DNA of 63,332 bases from Neogemmobacter tilapiae (GCF_014652215.1 NZ_BMYJ01000009.1:1-63332), one strand, 5' to 3'; shown: positions 25,521 through 34,787, counted from the stretch's first letter. A program made the numbers and translations. The notes: generated by a model from the letters alone, not told the origin.

Positions 25521-26756
25521 TCAAAGCACTTGATCCAGGGCCGTGATCAGACGCGTCACCTCGGCTTTGCTGGTGTAATGCACGAAAGACAGGCGCAGCA
25601 CCCCTTTCTCCAGATCGACGCCCATCGCGGTCAGGGGGCGCACGGCGTAGAAGTCGCCCGCCCAGCAGTTGATGCCCATCTTGCCCAGTTCTTCGGACAC
25701 AGGCTCTGCGGCGCGGTCCAAGGCCACGGCCACGGTCGGCGCACGGTTCGCGGCCTCGCGTGGGCCGATCAGGCGGACGTCATTGCGGCCCGCGACATAG
25801 TCGAGCAGCGGTTGCAGCAGGGCGATTTCGTGATCGCGCATCAGGTCATGCACGGCCGCACCCTTTTCGGCGGGTGTGGCCGGGGCCGCACCGAAATGAT
25901 GGGCGTAAAGCGTGTCGAAATAATCCACCATCCCGGCGCAGGCGGCGATTTGGGCATGGTCGGGGCCAGCGGGGGTGAAACGCTTATAGAGCGTGCCGCC
26001 GTTGAAATAATGCGCCTGATTGGGCAGTGCTGCACCGATGGCTTCCCGGATCGCCATGATCCCTTGATGGGGGCCGTAAACTTTGTAGGCCGAAAACAGA
26101 TAGACATCCGCCCCCAGCTTGCCCACATCGGGCAGACCATGCGGCGCATAGCTTACGCCATCGACAACCGTATAGGCCCCCGCCGCTCGCGCCATGGAGC
26201 AAATCTCGGCCACCGGATTCAGTTCCGCCACCACATTGGAACAATGCGGGAAACAGACCAGTTTCGCCTTGCCATCGGCCAACAGCGCCCTCAGGCCGTC
26301 CAGCGACAGATGCCCCGTTTCCGGGTCCACCTGCCATTCGCGGATGGTGATCCCCTCATCGCCCAGCCGCCGCCAGACGCCGGAATTCGCCTCATGGTCC
26401 TGATTGGTGACGACAATCGCCCCATCCGTGCCACCCAGCCATTTGCGCACTGCTTGGGCAAGAACGAAGGTGTTGGCGCTGGTGGAGGGCCCGAACGACA
26501 CTTCTTCGCGTTTCACGCCCATCAGCCCCGCCAGCCGGGTCCGCGCCTCGTCCATTTCCGCCCCACCGGCCTGCGCCGCGGCATAGGGCGCATAGGGCTG
26601 CACTTTGCGTTCGCGGTAGAACCGCGTCAGCCGGTCGATCACAGGCCCGCAGGTATAGGAACCCCCCGCATTTTCAAAAAAGGCCTGATCGGACAGACCG
26701 GGCACCTGAAAGGCGGGAAATTGCGAACGGACGAAATCGACATCAAGCTGCGGCAT
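25521..26756 (-). CDS. Cysteine desulfurase-like class V aminotransferase
   Basis: A 411-residue PLP protein from ATG 26756 (GAGG site). The motif FFENAGGSYTCGPVIDRL and the PLP lysine in FSAYKVYGPHQG identify the cysteine-desulfurase-like group of class V aminotransferases. DHEANSGVWRRL and DGVSYAPHGLPD are the cofactor ring-stacking His and Asp regions. Members of this group (CsdA/SufS-like without a Suf operon) have uncertain substrates, and the active-site Cys loop is not obvious. It stands alone, divergent from the binding-protein gene over an intergenic region with two matched palindromes. Confidence 0.85.
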   Translation of the reverse strand: MPQLDVDFVRSQFPAFQVPGLSDQAFFENAGGSYTCGPVIDRLTRFYRERKVQPYAPYAAAQAGGAEMDEARTRLAGLMGVKREEVSFGPSTSANTFVLAQAVRKWLGGTDGAIVVTNQDHEANSGVWRRLGDEGITIREWQVDPETGHLSLDGLRALLADGKAKLVCFPHCSNVVAELNPVAEICSMARAAGAYTVVDGVSYAPHGLPDVGKLGADVYLFSAYKVYGPHQGIMAIREAIGAALPNQAHYFNGGTLYKRFTPAGPDHAQIAACAGMVDYFDTLYAHHFGAAPATPAEKGAAVHDLMRDHEIALLQPLLDYVAGRNDVRLIGPREAANRAPTVAVALDRAAEPVSEELGKMGINCWAGDFYAVRPLTAMGVDLEKGVLRLSFVHYTSKAEVTRLITALDQVL

Positions 26757-26830
26757 GGGATCCTCGGGGTGATTTTGGGTGATCCTGCGTCGTGGCCTGC
26801 GGGGCTGCAAGCGGAAAGGTGGCGGGCGGA

Positions 26831-26902
26831 TTGCCCAAGAATTGGGCAGTGCTTGCCTGCGCTTGCCGCAAAATCGGCGGCTATTGCCCGAAAGTCGGGC
26901 AA
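26831..26902. promoter_or_regulatory. Pair of matched palindromes in a divergent promoter region
   Basis: TGCCCAA-GAA-TTGGGCA (26832-26848) and TTGCCCGA-AAG-TCGGGCAA (26884-26902) share the consensus TTGCCCRA-N3-TYGGGCAA. Their centres are about 53 bases apart, near five turns of DNA, so a regulator could bind both on one face and form a loop. They lie between the cysteine-desulfurase-like gene and the binding-protein gene. The repeats are seen directly; the operator role is inferred. Confidence 0.6.
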
Positions 26903-27009
26903 GTTGACGTGACTGATCTTTACGAAAAGCCTTGAGCCACCAATCTGCTTTGCATAGCCTGCCATCACCCGTGCCGCGACGAAGGCACCCATAAAAACAG
27001 CGAGGATCC

Positions 27010-28056
27010 ATGTCCCTACGTCACACGCTTCTGGCCACTGCCATTGCCGCCTGCGCGCTGCCGGCCTATGCCGCTGATCCCGAGTTCACGATTTTCGACT
27101 GGTCGGGTTGGGAAAACCCCGACCTGATGGCCGAATATTCGGCCAAAAACGGCGATATGCCGACCTATTCCTTCTTTGCCGATGATGATGAGGCTTTCCA
27201 GAAGGTTTCGTCAGGCTTCAAGGTGGATGTCGTTCACCCCTGTTCGCAGATGGTGCCGAAATACCGTGAGGCTGGGTTGATCGAGCCTTGGGATGTGTCG
27301 AAGATCCCGGAATTCGCCAATGTGAAACCGGCCTTCATGGAAAGCGAGTCTTTCAAGGATGCCGAAGGCGTTTGGTTCATCCCGACCGACTATGCCTATA
27401 CCGCGCTCGCCTATAACACGAATGAGGTGAAGGCCGAGGAAGTGGCCAGCCTGAACGTGTTCAAGGATCCCAAATTCGCAGGCCGCATCTCGCTGCCCGA
27501 CAACACCGACGACATCTGGGCGCTGGCCCTGCTGGCGACAGGCGTCAGCGATTGGACGACCGTGACGGACGAACAATTTGCGGCGGGGGCGGCTTGGCTG
27601 CGCGAAGTGCATCCGAATGTGCGGACCTATTGGTCGGACCCGGCCGAACTGGCGCAATCGATGGCCTCGGGCGAGATTCTGCTGGCTTGGTCGTGGAACG
27701 ACGCCGTGGCGATCATGAAGTCGGAAGGTTTCCCCGTGGGCTTTCAGCGGACAGCCACCGAAGGGGCATCAAGCTTTATCTGCGGCATCGTCAATATGAA
27801 GGACGCGCCGGGGAACGAGGAAAAGGCCTATGACTATGCCAACGCCTTCTTGTCGCAGAAATCGGCCGCCGTGCTGCTGCGGGACTTTGGCTATGCCAGT
27901 GCCAATGATGCCGGGATGGCCAGCCTGCCGATGGAAGATCTGAAGGCCGGCGATGTGGACCCGATCGAGGGCAAGTTGCTGGCGCAGACGCCGCTGCCGG
28001 CGGGGATGCGTGAAAAGATGCTGGAAGAGTTCGAGGCGATCAAAGCCGGGTTCTGA
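27010..28056 (+). CDS. Periplasmic substrate-binding protein, polyamine (PotD/PotF) type
   Basis: A 348-residue binding protein with a signal peptide (LLATAIAACALPAYA, cleavage before ADPEF). The mature start (FTIFDWSGWENPDLMAEYS) and DVVHPCSQMVPKYREAGLIE fit the spermidine/putrescine family 1 binding proteins. The GSS...TDDIWALALLA and DPAELAQSMASGE segments are typical too. No permease or ATPase for it is adjacent, so it is an orphan component that must use a transporter elsewhere or serve as a sensor. A strong terminator follows at 28077. It diverges from the cysteine-desulfurase-like gene and may share its control. Confidence 0.85.
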   Translation: MSLRHTLLATAIAACALPAYAADPEFTIFDWSGWENPDLMAEYSAKNGDMPTYSFFADDDEAFQKVSSGFKVDVVHPCSQMVPKYREAGLIEPWDVSKIPEFANVKPAFMESESFKDAEGVWFIPTDYAYTALAYNTNEVKAEEVASLNVFKDPKFAGRISLPDNTDDIWALALLATGVSDWTTVTDEQFAAGAAWLREVHPNVRTYWSDPAELAQSMASGEILLAWSWNDAVAIMKSEGFPVGFQRTATEGASSFICGIVNMKDAPGNEEKAYDYANAFLSQKSAAVLLRDFGYASANDAGMASLPMEDLKAGDVDPIEGKLLAQTPLPAGMREKMLEEFEAIKAGF

Positions 28057-28076
28057 TCCAGCGTTGGTCCGGAGAC

Positions 28077-28107
28077 ATGGCCCGCCGGGAAACCGGCGGG
28101 CCATTTT
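28077..28107. terminator. Bidirectional intrinsic terminator, GAAA loop
   Basis: ATGGCCCGCCGG and CCGGCGGGCCAT pair over 12 bp around a GAAA tetraloop (28089-28092), followed by TTTT on the plus strand. It lies between the ends of the convergent binding-protein gene and the sugar ABC ATPase gene. Its perfect stem and short loop make it one of the clearest terminators in the window. Confidence 0.85.
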
Positions 28108-28109
28108 CA

Positions 28110-29171
28110 CTAGGCGGCAAGATTGCGCCCTGTTTCCGTGTCAAAGAAGCATAGGCCTGTTGGATCGACCGACAGCCGCAAGCCACCTGTGGGCAGGGGC
28201 GTCCGGGCGGGCAGGCGGGCAATCACCTTGGCTCCGGAAAGGGTAAAATTCACGAAAGCATCGGAACCGGTGTTTTCGACCATCTGCGGCGTCACCTGAA
28301 GACCGGTCTCGCCCGCCTGAAACGCCTCGGGTCGGATGCCGACGATGACCTTGTCCCGCCCGCGCAGCACAGGGGGCAACACCGTTGTCAACGCTTGCCC
28401 ATCGCCGAACTGCAACTGACCGCCGTCCAAGTGCGCCGGGATCAGATTCATCGGCGGCGCCCCCATGAAATCGGCGACAAAGGTGTTGGCCGGGCGCAGA
28501 TAAATGTCTTCGGGACTGCCGGCCTGTTGCAGGATGCCGTCTTTCAGCACGGCAATCGTGGTGGCCAAGGTCATCGCTTCAACCTGATCATGGGTCACAT
28601 AGACCATGGTCGTGCCCGTTGCCTGATGCAGGCGTTTGATTTCGGCCCGCATTTCGACGCGCAGCTTGGCATCGAGGTTGGACAGCGGCTCGTCAAACAG
28701 AAACAGCGCCGGGTCGCGCACAAGCGCCCGCCCCATCGCCACCCTTTGCCGCTGCCCCCCGGACAGCATCGCGGGCCGTCGGTCCAACAGATGGTCGATC
28801 TGCAACAGCCGTGCCACCTCGGCCACTTTCGCGGTGATTTGATCGGCGGGCAGGCGGCGAATTTTCATGCCAAAGCCGATGTTTTCCCCGACCGTCATTG
28901 TGGGATAGAGCGCGTAGGATTGGAACACCATCGCGATATCCCTTTCGCGCGGAGGCAGTCGGGTGACGTCTTTGCCTGCAATCTGCACCCGACCGGCGGT
29001 GGCATCATCCAGCCCGGCAATGCAGTTCAGCAAGGTCGATTTGCCGCAGCCTGAAGGCCCCACCAAAACCAGAAAACCGCCCGGATCGACCGATACGGAA
29101 ATATCCCGCAGAACCTGCACTGCGCCATAGGACTTGGCCAGATGATCAATCTGCAACGACGCTTGTTTCAT
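28110..29171 (-). CDS. Sugar ABC transporter ATP-binding protein (MalK/UgpC type)
   Basis: A 353-residue ABC ATPase from ATG 29171 with a GGGGGGA site. Walker A GPSGCGKST, Q-loop VFQSYALYP, signature LSGGQRQRVAMGRALV and Walker B LFLFDEPLSNLDAKL are all present. The C-terminal TOBE/regulatory domain (VIVGIRPEAF) marks the carbohydrate-uptake CUT1 subfamily. It overlaps the LacI gene end by 26 bases and, with it, runs opposite to the alpha-glucosidase/MalEFG-like genes. It is the natural ATPase of that transporter. Its start is well supported. Confidence 0.92.
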   Translation of the reverse strand: MKQASLQIDHLAKSYGAVQVLRDISVSVDPGGFLVLVGPSGCGKSTLLNCIAGLDDATAGRVQIAGKDVTRLPPRERDIAMVFQSYALYPTMTVGENIGFGMKIRRLPADQITAKVAEVARLLQIDHLLDRRPAMLSGGQRQRVAMGRALVRDPALFLFDEPLSNLDAKLRVEMRAEIKRLHQATGTTMVYVTHDQVEAMTLATTIAVLKDGILQQAGSPEDIYLRPANTFVADFMGAPPMNLIPAHLDGGQLQFGDGQALTTVLPPVLRGRDKVIVGIRPEAFQAGETGLQVTPQMVENTGSDAFVNFTLSGAKVIARLPARTPLPTGGLRLSVDPTGLCFFDTETGRNLAA

Positions 29172-30213
29172 TCCATCCCCCCTGTTGCCCAACCGGAACG
29201 GGCCCGGTCGATTGCCGCACGATCAGATCGGCGGTCACCATCGTCTGCAAATCGCTGCTTTGTGCCCCGTCCAGCAATCGTACCATTTTGTCCGTCAACG
29301 GTCCGCAGGCATCGCGGATCGGAGCGCGGGTTACGGTAAGCGCCGGTTCAAAATTGACTGCGCGGAACTGGGGGATCGCATCGTCATGGGCGATCACGGA
29401 CAAATCGCCCGGCACCGATAGCCCGGCCTTGCGCGCGGCCCGCAAAACCCCGGCCGCGATCAGTGTCGAGGCACAAAGAAAGGCGGTTGGGGCTGCGGTG
29501 TCGGTCAGCATGGTTGCGGCCGCGCGCTGGCCGTAATCTTCGGCAAGGCGGTCGTGGCGGATGAATCTTGTGGGGGTCACCAAGCCGCGCGCGGCCAAGG
29601 CCGACTGAAACCCCGACAGGCGCTGGGCGGCATAGGCATAATTGGCGGGTCCGTTCAAAAAGGCGATGCGACGATGGCCCAGATCGTGCAGCAATGCCAC
29701 CGACTGCCGGGCGAGGGCGGCATTGTCGATATCAAAGAACGGATAGTCCGGCACGCCAAGACCCGCCCGGCCATGCACGACAAAAGGCACACCCGCTGCG
29801 GTCAGAAACTGGATGCGCTGATCCTCGACCGTGGGGGCATTCAGGATGAAGCCGTCCAGCGTCGCCTTGGCCACCAGCCGACGATAAGGGGCGACCTCGT
29901 CCTCGGCGTTGGAGGCATGAAAGACCAAATCCATGTCATAGTCGGCCAAGCGGCTGGACAGCCCCGCCATCACTTCGAAAAAACTGGGGTCGGTGGCCAC
30001 ATCAACGGGGGACCGCAGGATCATGCCAATCATGCCCGACCGCCCCGAGACCAGCTTTTGCGCAATCTGATTGGGCCGATAATTCATGGCCCGCGCCACA
30101 GCCTGCACCCGCTGGCGGGTTTGTTCATTCACCTCGGGAAAGCCGTTCAGCGCCCGGCTGACGGTGGCGGGCGACAGGCCCAATCGGGCGGCGATGTCTT
30201 TCAGTTTGGTCAT
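29146..30213 (-). CDS. LacI-family transcriptional regulator of alpha-glucoside locus
   Basis: A 355-residue repressor. The N-terminal HTH (LKDIAARLGLSPATVSRALN) and hinge precede a periplasmic-binding-like sugar domain (SGRSGMIGMILRSP, then the FFDIDNAALARQSVALLHDL region). ATG 30213 has an AGGA site. It probably represses the divergent alpha-glucosidase/transport genes: two palindromes suited to LacI proteins lie in the 170-base intergenic region, one overlapping its own leader. It resembles AglR-type regulators. The ATPase gene is immediately downstream. Confidence 0.9.
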   Translation of the reverse strand: MTKLKDIAARLGLSPATVSRALNGFPEVNEQTRQRVQAVARAMNYRPNQIAQKLVSGRSGMIGMILRSPVDVATDPSFFEVMAGLSSRLADYDMDLVFHASNAEDEVAPYRRLVAKATLDGFILNAPTVEDQRIQFLTAAGVPFVVHGRAGLGVPDYPFFDIDNAALARQSVALLHDLGHRRIAFLNGPANYAYAAQRLSGFQSALAARGLVTPTRFIRHDRLAEDYGQRAAATMLTDTAAPTAFLCASTLIAAGVLRAARKAGLSVPGDLSVIAHDDAIPQFRAVNFEPALTVTRAPIRDACGPLTDKMVRLLDGAQSSDLQTMVTADLIVRQSTGPVPVGQQGGWNETSVVAD

Positions 30214-30226
30214 GGTCCATCCTGCA

Positions 30227-30241
30227 ATCGTTTTGAACGAT
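30227..30241. promoter_or_regulatory. LacI-type operator near regulator start
   Basis: ATCGTT-TTG-AACGAT is a perfect 6-bp inverted repeat with a 3-base spacer about 14 bases upstream of the LacI start codon. It shares the core CGTTTTGAA with the second palindrome at 30322. Binding here would give autoregulation. Confidence 0.55.
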
Positions 30242-30321
30242 ACGCCAAGCGGCGCAGGGATCAACCGAAATTTTGCGCAAAACGGCCCTTCATCGTAACA
30301 TCGGTTTCGGCCGAGAATTTT

Positions 30322-30337
30322 CTAAAACGTTTTGAAA
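30322..30337. promoter_or_regulatory. LacI-type operator upstream of alpha-glucosidase
   Basis: The palindrome AAAACGTTTT (30324-30333), within CTAAAACGTTTTGAAA, has the central CG typical of LacI-family sites. It lies about 50 bases before the alpha-glucosidase ATG, where a bound repressor would block the promoter. It shares CGTTTTGAA with the site at 30227. Confidence 0.6.
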
Positions 30338-30383
30338 ATTCCCGCCTGCATTGTATCCTTTTGCCGAATCAAGGGGGGTGGTT

Positions 30384-31988
30384 ATGCGGGATTGGTGGCG
30401 GGGGTCAGTGACCTATCAGGTCTATCCCCGGTCGTTTGAGGACACGACGGGCAATGGCGTGGGGGATCTGCGGGGCGTCATCCTGCGCCTGCCGCATATC
30501 GCCAGTCTTGGGGTCGATGCGATCTGGCTGTCGCCGATCTTTACCTCGCCCCAAGCCGACATGGGCTATGATGTCAGCGACTATTGCGACATCGATCCGC
30601 TGTTCGGCACGCTGGCCGATTTCGACGCCTTGGTGGAACGGGCGCATGAACTGGGGCTGAAGGTGATCATTGATCAGGTTCTGTCGCATTCGTCGGATCA
30701 GCATCCTTTCTTTAAGGAAAGTCGGGCCAGTCGGGATGGGGCCTATGCCGATTTCTATGTCTGGGCCGATGCCAACCCCGATGGCAGCCCGCCGAACAAT
30801 TGGCTTTCCGTCTTTGGGGGTTCCGCCTGGGAATGGGACAGCCGCCGCCGCCAGTATTACCTGCACAATTTCCTGCCCAGCCAGCCCGACCTCAACTTCC
30901 ACAATCCGGCGGTGCAGGATTGGGCTTTGTCGGTGCTGCGTTTCTGGCTGGAGCGGGGTGTGGACGGCTTCCGGCTGGATACGGTGAATTACTATTTCCA
31001 CGATCAGGCACTGCGATCGAACGGGCCCTTGGCGCAAAAGGAAAACCGCCCCCCCGCGAACCCCTACGAATTGCAGGATCACGAGTTTTCCAAGTCGCGC
31101 CCCGAAAACCCGGCTTGGCTGGAGCGGATGCGAGCACTGCTGGATGAATATGACGGGCGGACGATGGTGGGCGAGGTGGGCGATGCGCCGCACCGCGCCG
31201 TGGAGATCATGGCCGAGTACACAAGGGCGGGCCGTCTGCACATGGCCTATTCTTTTGACATGCTGGGGCCGGAATTCACGCCTGACCATTTCCGCAGCAA
31301 GATCAGCGGCTTCTTTCGCGGTGCGCCCGAGGGTTGCCCGGCCTGGGCCTTTTCCAACCACGATGTGGTGCGGCATGTGTCGCGCTGGGCGGATCATGGC
31401 AAGGCAGCGGATATAGCGAAACTGGCGGCAGCGGTGCTGCTGTCGTTTGAAGGGTCGATCTATCTGTATCAGGGCGAAGAATTGGGCCAGTTGGAGACGG
31501 AGATCGAGTTTCACGAATTGACCGATCCGCCGGGATTGCGGTTCTGGCCGGATTACAAGGGGCGCGACGGTTGCCGCACGCCGATGGTCTGGGACAACGG
31601 GCCGCACGGTGGGTTCACCCAAGGCACGCCCTGGTTGCCGGTGAAACTGCCGCAACTGGAACACAACGCGGCAGGGCAGGTGGGGCAACCGGATTCAGTG
31701 CTGGAAACCTATCGCGCGATTGTGGCCTTTCGCCAGGCGACGGAGGCTTTGCGTCTGGGGCGGACGCAGTTCATCGACGCGCCGGGACCGGTGTTGGCCT
31801 TTGTGCGCGAAGGCGATGTGCCGGTGTTTTGTGTCTTTAACCTGTCGGCCAAGCCTGTGGATCTGGTGATTGATGGCTTGGGCGAAGGGATCGGCCCGTC
31901 AAAGGCAGCGTTTGACGGCCGAAAACTGCAATTGGGGCCGAACGGCTATGCCTGGGCCACGACGACGGGTGAGGTGACGATCACCTGA
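30384..31988 (+). CDS. Alpha-glucosidase, GH13 (AglA-like)
   Basis: A 534-residue cytoplasmic glycoside hydrolase from ATG 30384, preceded by a GGGGGG-rich ribosome site. The GH13 barrel is intact: GVDAIWLSPIFTSPQADMGY, IDQVLSHSSDQHPFF, the nucleophile Asp in GFRLDTVNYY, the acid Glu in MVGEVGD and the stabilising Asp in FSNHDVVR. It hydrolyses alpha-1,4 or alpha-1,6 glucosides (maltose, isomaltose, sucrose-like) after uptake. It heads the plus-strand operon with binding protein and permeases, and a LacI operator lies just upstream. Confidence 0.93.
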   Translation: MRDWWRGSVTYQVYPRSFEDTTGNGVGDLRGVILRLPHIASLGVDAIWLSPIFTSPQADMGYDVSDYCDIDPLFGTLADFDALVERAHELGLKVIIDQVLSHSSDQHPFFKESRASRDGAYADFYVWADANPDGSPPNNWLSVFGGSAWEWDSRRRQYYLHNFLPSQPDLNFHNPAVQDWALSVLRFWLERGVDGFRLDTVNYYFHDQALRSNGPLAQKENRPPANPYELQDHEFSKSRPENPAWLERMRALLDEYDGRTMVGEVGDAPHRAVEIMAEYTRAGRLHMAYSFDMLGPEFTPDHFRSKISGFFRGAPEGCPAWAFSNHDVVRHVSRWADHGKAADIAKLAAAVLLSFEGSIYLYQGEELGQLETEIEFHELTDPPGLRFWPDYKGRDGCRTPMVWDNGPHGGFTQGTPWLPVKLPQLEHNAAGQVGQPDSVLETYRAIVAFRQATEALRLGRTQFIDAPGPVLAFVREGDVPVFCVFNLSAKPVDLVIDGLGEGIGPSKAAFDGRKLQLGPNGYAWATTTGEVTIT

Positions 31989-32042
31989 GTAATCCGCGCC
32001 CGCCCGGAAGGCGGGGACATGTCTGAAAATGGAGGATAGGAC

Positions 32043-33215
32043 ATGACCAATCTGAAAAAGACCGCCCTGATGGCGGCGTTGATGCTGGGCAGTGCTTTGC
32101 CCGCCCATGCGGTCGAAGAGGGCAAGTTGTTGATTTGGATGGGGCCCGATAAGGACAGCGACAGTCTGCGGGCGGTGGCGAAAAAGTTCAGTGAGGAATT
32201 GGGCATCGAAGTTGTCGTGGAAGAGGTCGACCCGGCGGTCGAAAAATTCCAGCAGGCAGCGGCGACGGGGGATGGGCCGGATATCATGCTGTGGGCGCAT
32301 GACCGGATGGGGGAATGGGCGGCAGGTGGGTTGATCGCGCCGGTGACGCCCTCGGCCGAAGTGCAGGCCGGGATTCTTCCGACGGCTTGGGATGCCGTGA
32401 CCTTTGGTGGCAAGACCTGGGGCTATCCGGTGGCGGTCGAGGCGGTGGGGCTGGTCTATAACACCGCGTTGGTGCCGACACCGCCGGCTGATTTTGCCGA
32501 TATTGCGGCGTTGACCGTGCCCGATGGCGTGACGCGGATCATGTGGGACTATAACAACACCTATTTCACGATGCCCTTGTTGATGGCGAACGGCGGTTAC
32601 GCCTTTGTCAAAAAGGATGGGGTCTATGACGGCAAGGATACGGGCGTCGGCAATGCGGGCGCGATTGCCGGGGCGACGGTGCTGAAAGGCTTGATCGACG
32701 GTGGAACAATGCCCGCCGGGGTGGATTATGGCGTGATGGATGGCGCTATGGCCAAGGGCGAAGTGGCGATGGTGATTAACGGCCCTTGGTCTTGGGCCGG
32801 GTATGAGGCGGCGGGGATCAAGATCGGTGTGGCCCCCATTCCAACCGTGAATGGCAAGACAGCGCCGCCCTTTCTGGGCGTTTATTCGGCAGCCGTGAAC
32901 GCGGCTTCGCCCAATGCTGATCTGGCGGTGGAATTTATCGAGAACTACATGCTGACGGATGAGGGTCTGGCAGCCTGGAACGCCAAGAACGTGCTGGGGG
33001 CCTTGGCCGACATCAGCGCGGCGGCAGCCCAAACCGATCCAAAGGTGCAGGCAACGCTGGCCAATGCGGCGGTAGGGGTGCCGATGCCGTCAAACCCGGA
33101 AATGGGGGCGTTCTGGTCGGCGATGCAACCGGCGCTGACCAATATCACGACCGGCGCGCAGACGCCGGAAGTGGCGCTGACCGATGCGGCCAAGCGCATT
33201 CTGGGCGGTGGCTGA
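32043..33215 (+). CDS. malE: Maltose/alpha-glucoside-type periplasmic binding protein (MalE-like)
   Basis: A 390-residue protein with a signal peptide (ALMAALMLGSALPAHA). The mature start EEGKLLIWMGPDKDSDSLRA and the GDGPDIMLWAHDRMGEWA segment closely follow enterobacterial MalE. The C-terminal part (GAFWSAMQPALTNITTGAQT) matches MalE too. It delivers maltose or maltodextrin to the permeases encoded just downstream. A stem-loop at 33223 separates it from malF, a usual device to keep the binding protein in excess. Confidence 0.9.
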   Translation: MTNLKKTALMAALMLGSALPAHAVEEGKLLIWMGPDKDSDSLRAVAKKFSEELGIEVVVEEVDPAVEKFQQAAATGDGPDIMLWAHDRMGEWAAGGLIAPVTPSAEVQAGILPTAWDAVTFGGKTWGYPVAVEAVGLVYNTALVPTPPADFADIAALTVPDGVTRIMWDYNNTYFTMPLLMANGGYAFVKKDGVYDGKDTGVGNAGAIAGATVLKGLIDGGTMPAGVDYGVMDGAMAKGEVAMVINGPWSWAGYEAAGIKIGVAPIPTVNGKTAPPFLGVYSAAVNAASPNADLAVEFIENYMLTDEGLAAWNAKNVLGALADISAAAAQTDPKVQATLANAAVGVPMPSNPEMGAFWSAMQPALTNITTGAQTPEVALTDAAKRILGGG

Positions 33216-33222
33216 TCCAGTC

Positions 33223-33249
33223 TGGCCCGTGCGCCGGACGCGCGGGCCA
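33223..33249 (+). other. Intercistronic stem-loop between malE and malF
   Basis: TGGCCCG (33223-33229) and CGGGCCA (33243-33249) form a 7-bp GC-rich stem around a 13-base loop that can pair partly with itself. No U-run follows, so it is more likely an mRNA-stabilising or attenuating hairpin than a terminator. In the enterobacterial mal operon a hairpin also lies between malE and malF. Confidence 0.55.
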
Positions 33250-33266
33250 TGTTCATGGGGAACAAC

Positions 33267-34787
33267 ATGACCACTTCGATCCTTTCCCGCTGGCCTTTGA
33301 TGCGTTGGGCGTTGACGGGGGCGGCGGTTCTGGCCAGCCTTTATGCGGGATTTCTGCTTTATGCGCAGGCCGAGCCCCTGTTCGGCGCGATGTTTCTGGT
33401 TTTGGCGGTGGCGGTCGGCGTGGTCTTTCTGCATCCGCGCAGTGCAACCTGGCGCTTTGTGCTGCCGGGGATCGCGGCCGTGTTGATCTTTGTGGCCTTT
33501 CCCGTGGTTTATACGATCTGGCTGGGCTTTACGAATTATTCCTCGTTCAACCTGCTCACCTATGACCGCGCCATCGAAGTCTTGATGGCGAACAAGTCGA
33601 TCGACCCCAAGACCGAACGCAAATTTGCGATTGCTGGGGGGCCGGGGGCTTATCAGGTCTGGCTGCCCGAAGATGGGCTGTTGTCCGAGCCCTTGGCCCT
33701 GGACGGGCAGGCCGCGTCGGCGAACCTGTCACCGGCGGACGAGCCTGCGGCACTGCTGGCGCAGAAAGAGGCGGTCAAGCTGCGCAAGGGCTTGGCTGCG
33801 ATTGTGCTGACCGCACCGGACGACACAGAATTGCGCAACACAGGCCTGCGGGCCTTTGCCGCCGTGGCCCCGGAATACGAGCGCCTGGGGCCAGACGCGT
33901 TTCGCCGCCATGCCGATGGGCAGATGCTGACGGCCAACCACAAGACCGGCTTTTTCACACTGGAGGATGGAACAACCATCGCGCCCGGTTGGCGGGTCGG
34001 CATAGGCTGGGACAATTTCAAGCGCATCTTTACGCTGGAAGGCATTCGCGGGCCGATGCTGTCGATCTTTGTCTGGACCTGCATCTTTGCCTTTCTTTCG
34101 ATGGCAGGAACGTTTGCCTTGGGCCTTTTGTTGGCGGTGATCCTGCAATGGCCACATCTGCGCGGCAAAGCGGCTTACCGTATTCTGCTGATCCTGCCCT
34201 ATGCGGTGCCCTCGTTCATTTCGATCCTGGTGTTTCGTGGGCTGTTCAACCAAAATTTTGGCGAGATCAACCTGATCCTTGAAGCGATGTTCGGTCTGCG
34301 GCCAGACTGGTTCACCGACGGAACTTTGGCGCGGATCATGATCCTGGCGGTCAATCTTTGGCTGGGATATCCGTATATGATGTTGCTGGCGATGGGCTTT
34401 TTGCAAGCGGTGCCCGAAGATCACAAAAAGGCTGCGGCGCTAGAGGGTGCCTCGGCTCTGCGGGTTTTCTTTACCATCACCCTGCCACAGATCCTGCCTC
34501 CCTTTGTGCCTTTGTTGATTTCGACTTTTGCCTTCAATTTCAACAACATTGTGCTGGTTTTGCTGATGACGCGTGGGGGGCCGGATATTCCGGGCACGGC
34601 TATTCCGGCGGGGGAGACCGATATTCTGGGCAGTTTCACCTATCGCGTGGCCTTTATGGATACGGGCACGCAATTCGGGCTGGCCGGGGCCATCACCTTT
34701 CTGATTTTCCTGATTGTGGGCGCGATGGCCTATGCCAATCTGTTGGCCATGCGTCGGGCCGCCCTGCGGAAAGGAGCGCGGATATGA
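33267..34787 (+). CDS. malF: Maltose-type ABC transporter permease MalF
   Basis: A 506-residue permease from ATG 33267 (GGGG six bases upstream). Two N-terminal transmembrane helices and a third are followed by a large periplasmic P2-type domain (about 95-245), a MalF feature. The C-terminal transmembrane core carries the EAA loop that contacts the ATPase, KKAAALEGASALRVFFTITL followed by PQILPP. It forms the channel with MalG. The end overlaps malG (ATGA). The order malE-malF-malG is conserved. Confidence 0.92.
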   Translation: MTTSILSRWPLMRWALTGAAVLASLYAGFLLYAQAEPLFGAMFLVLAVAVGVVFLHPRSATWRFVLPGIAAVLIFVAFPVVYTIWLGFTNYSSFNLLTYDRAIEVLMANKSIDPKTERKFAIAGGPGAYQVWLPEDGLLSEPLALDGQAASANLSPADEPAALLAQKEAVKLRKGLAAIVLTAPDDTELRNTGLRAFAAVAPEYERLGPDAFRRHADGQMLTANHKTGFFTLEDGTTIAPGWRVGIGWDNFKRIFTLEGIRGPMLSIFVWTCIFAFLSMAGTFALGLLLAVILQWPHLRGKAAYRILLILPYAVPSFISILVFRGLFNQNFGEINLILEAMFGLRPDWFTDGTLARIMILAVNLWLGYPYMMLLAMGFLQAVPEDHKKAAALEGASALRVFFTITLPQILPPFVPLLISTFAFNFNNIVLVLLMTRGGPDIPGTAIPAGETDILGSFTYRVAFMDTGTQFGLAGAITFLIFLIVGAMAYANLLAMRRAALRKGARI

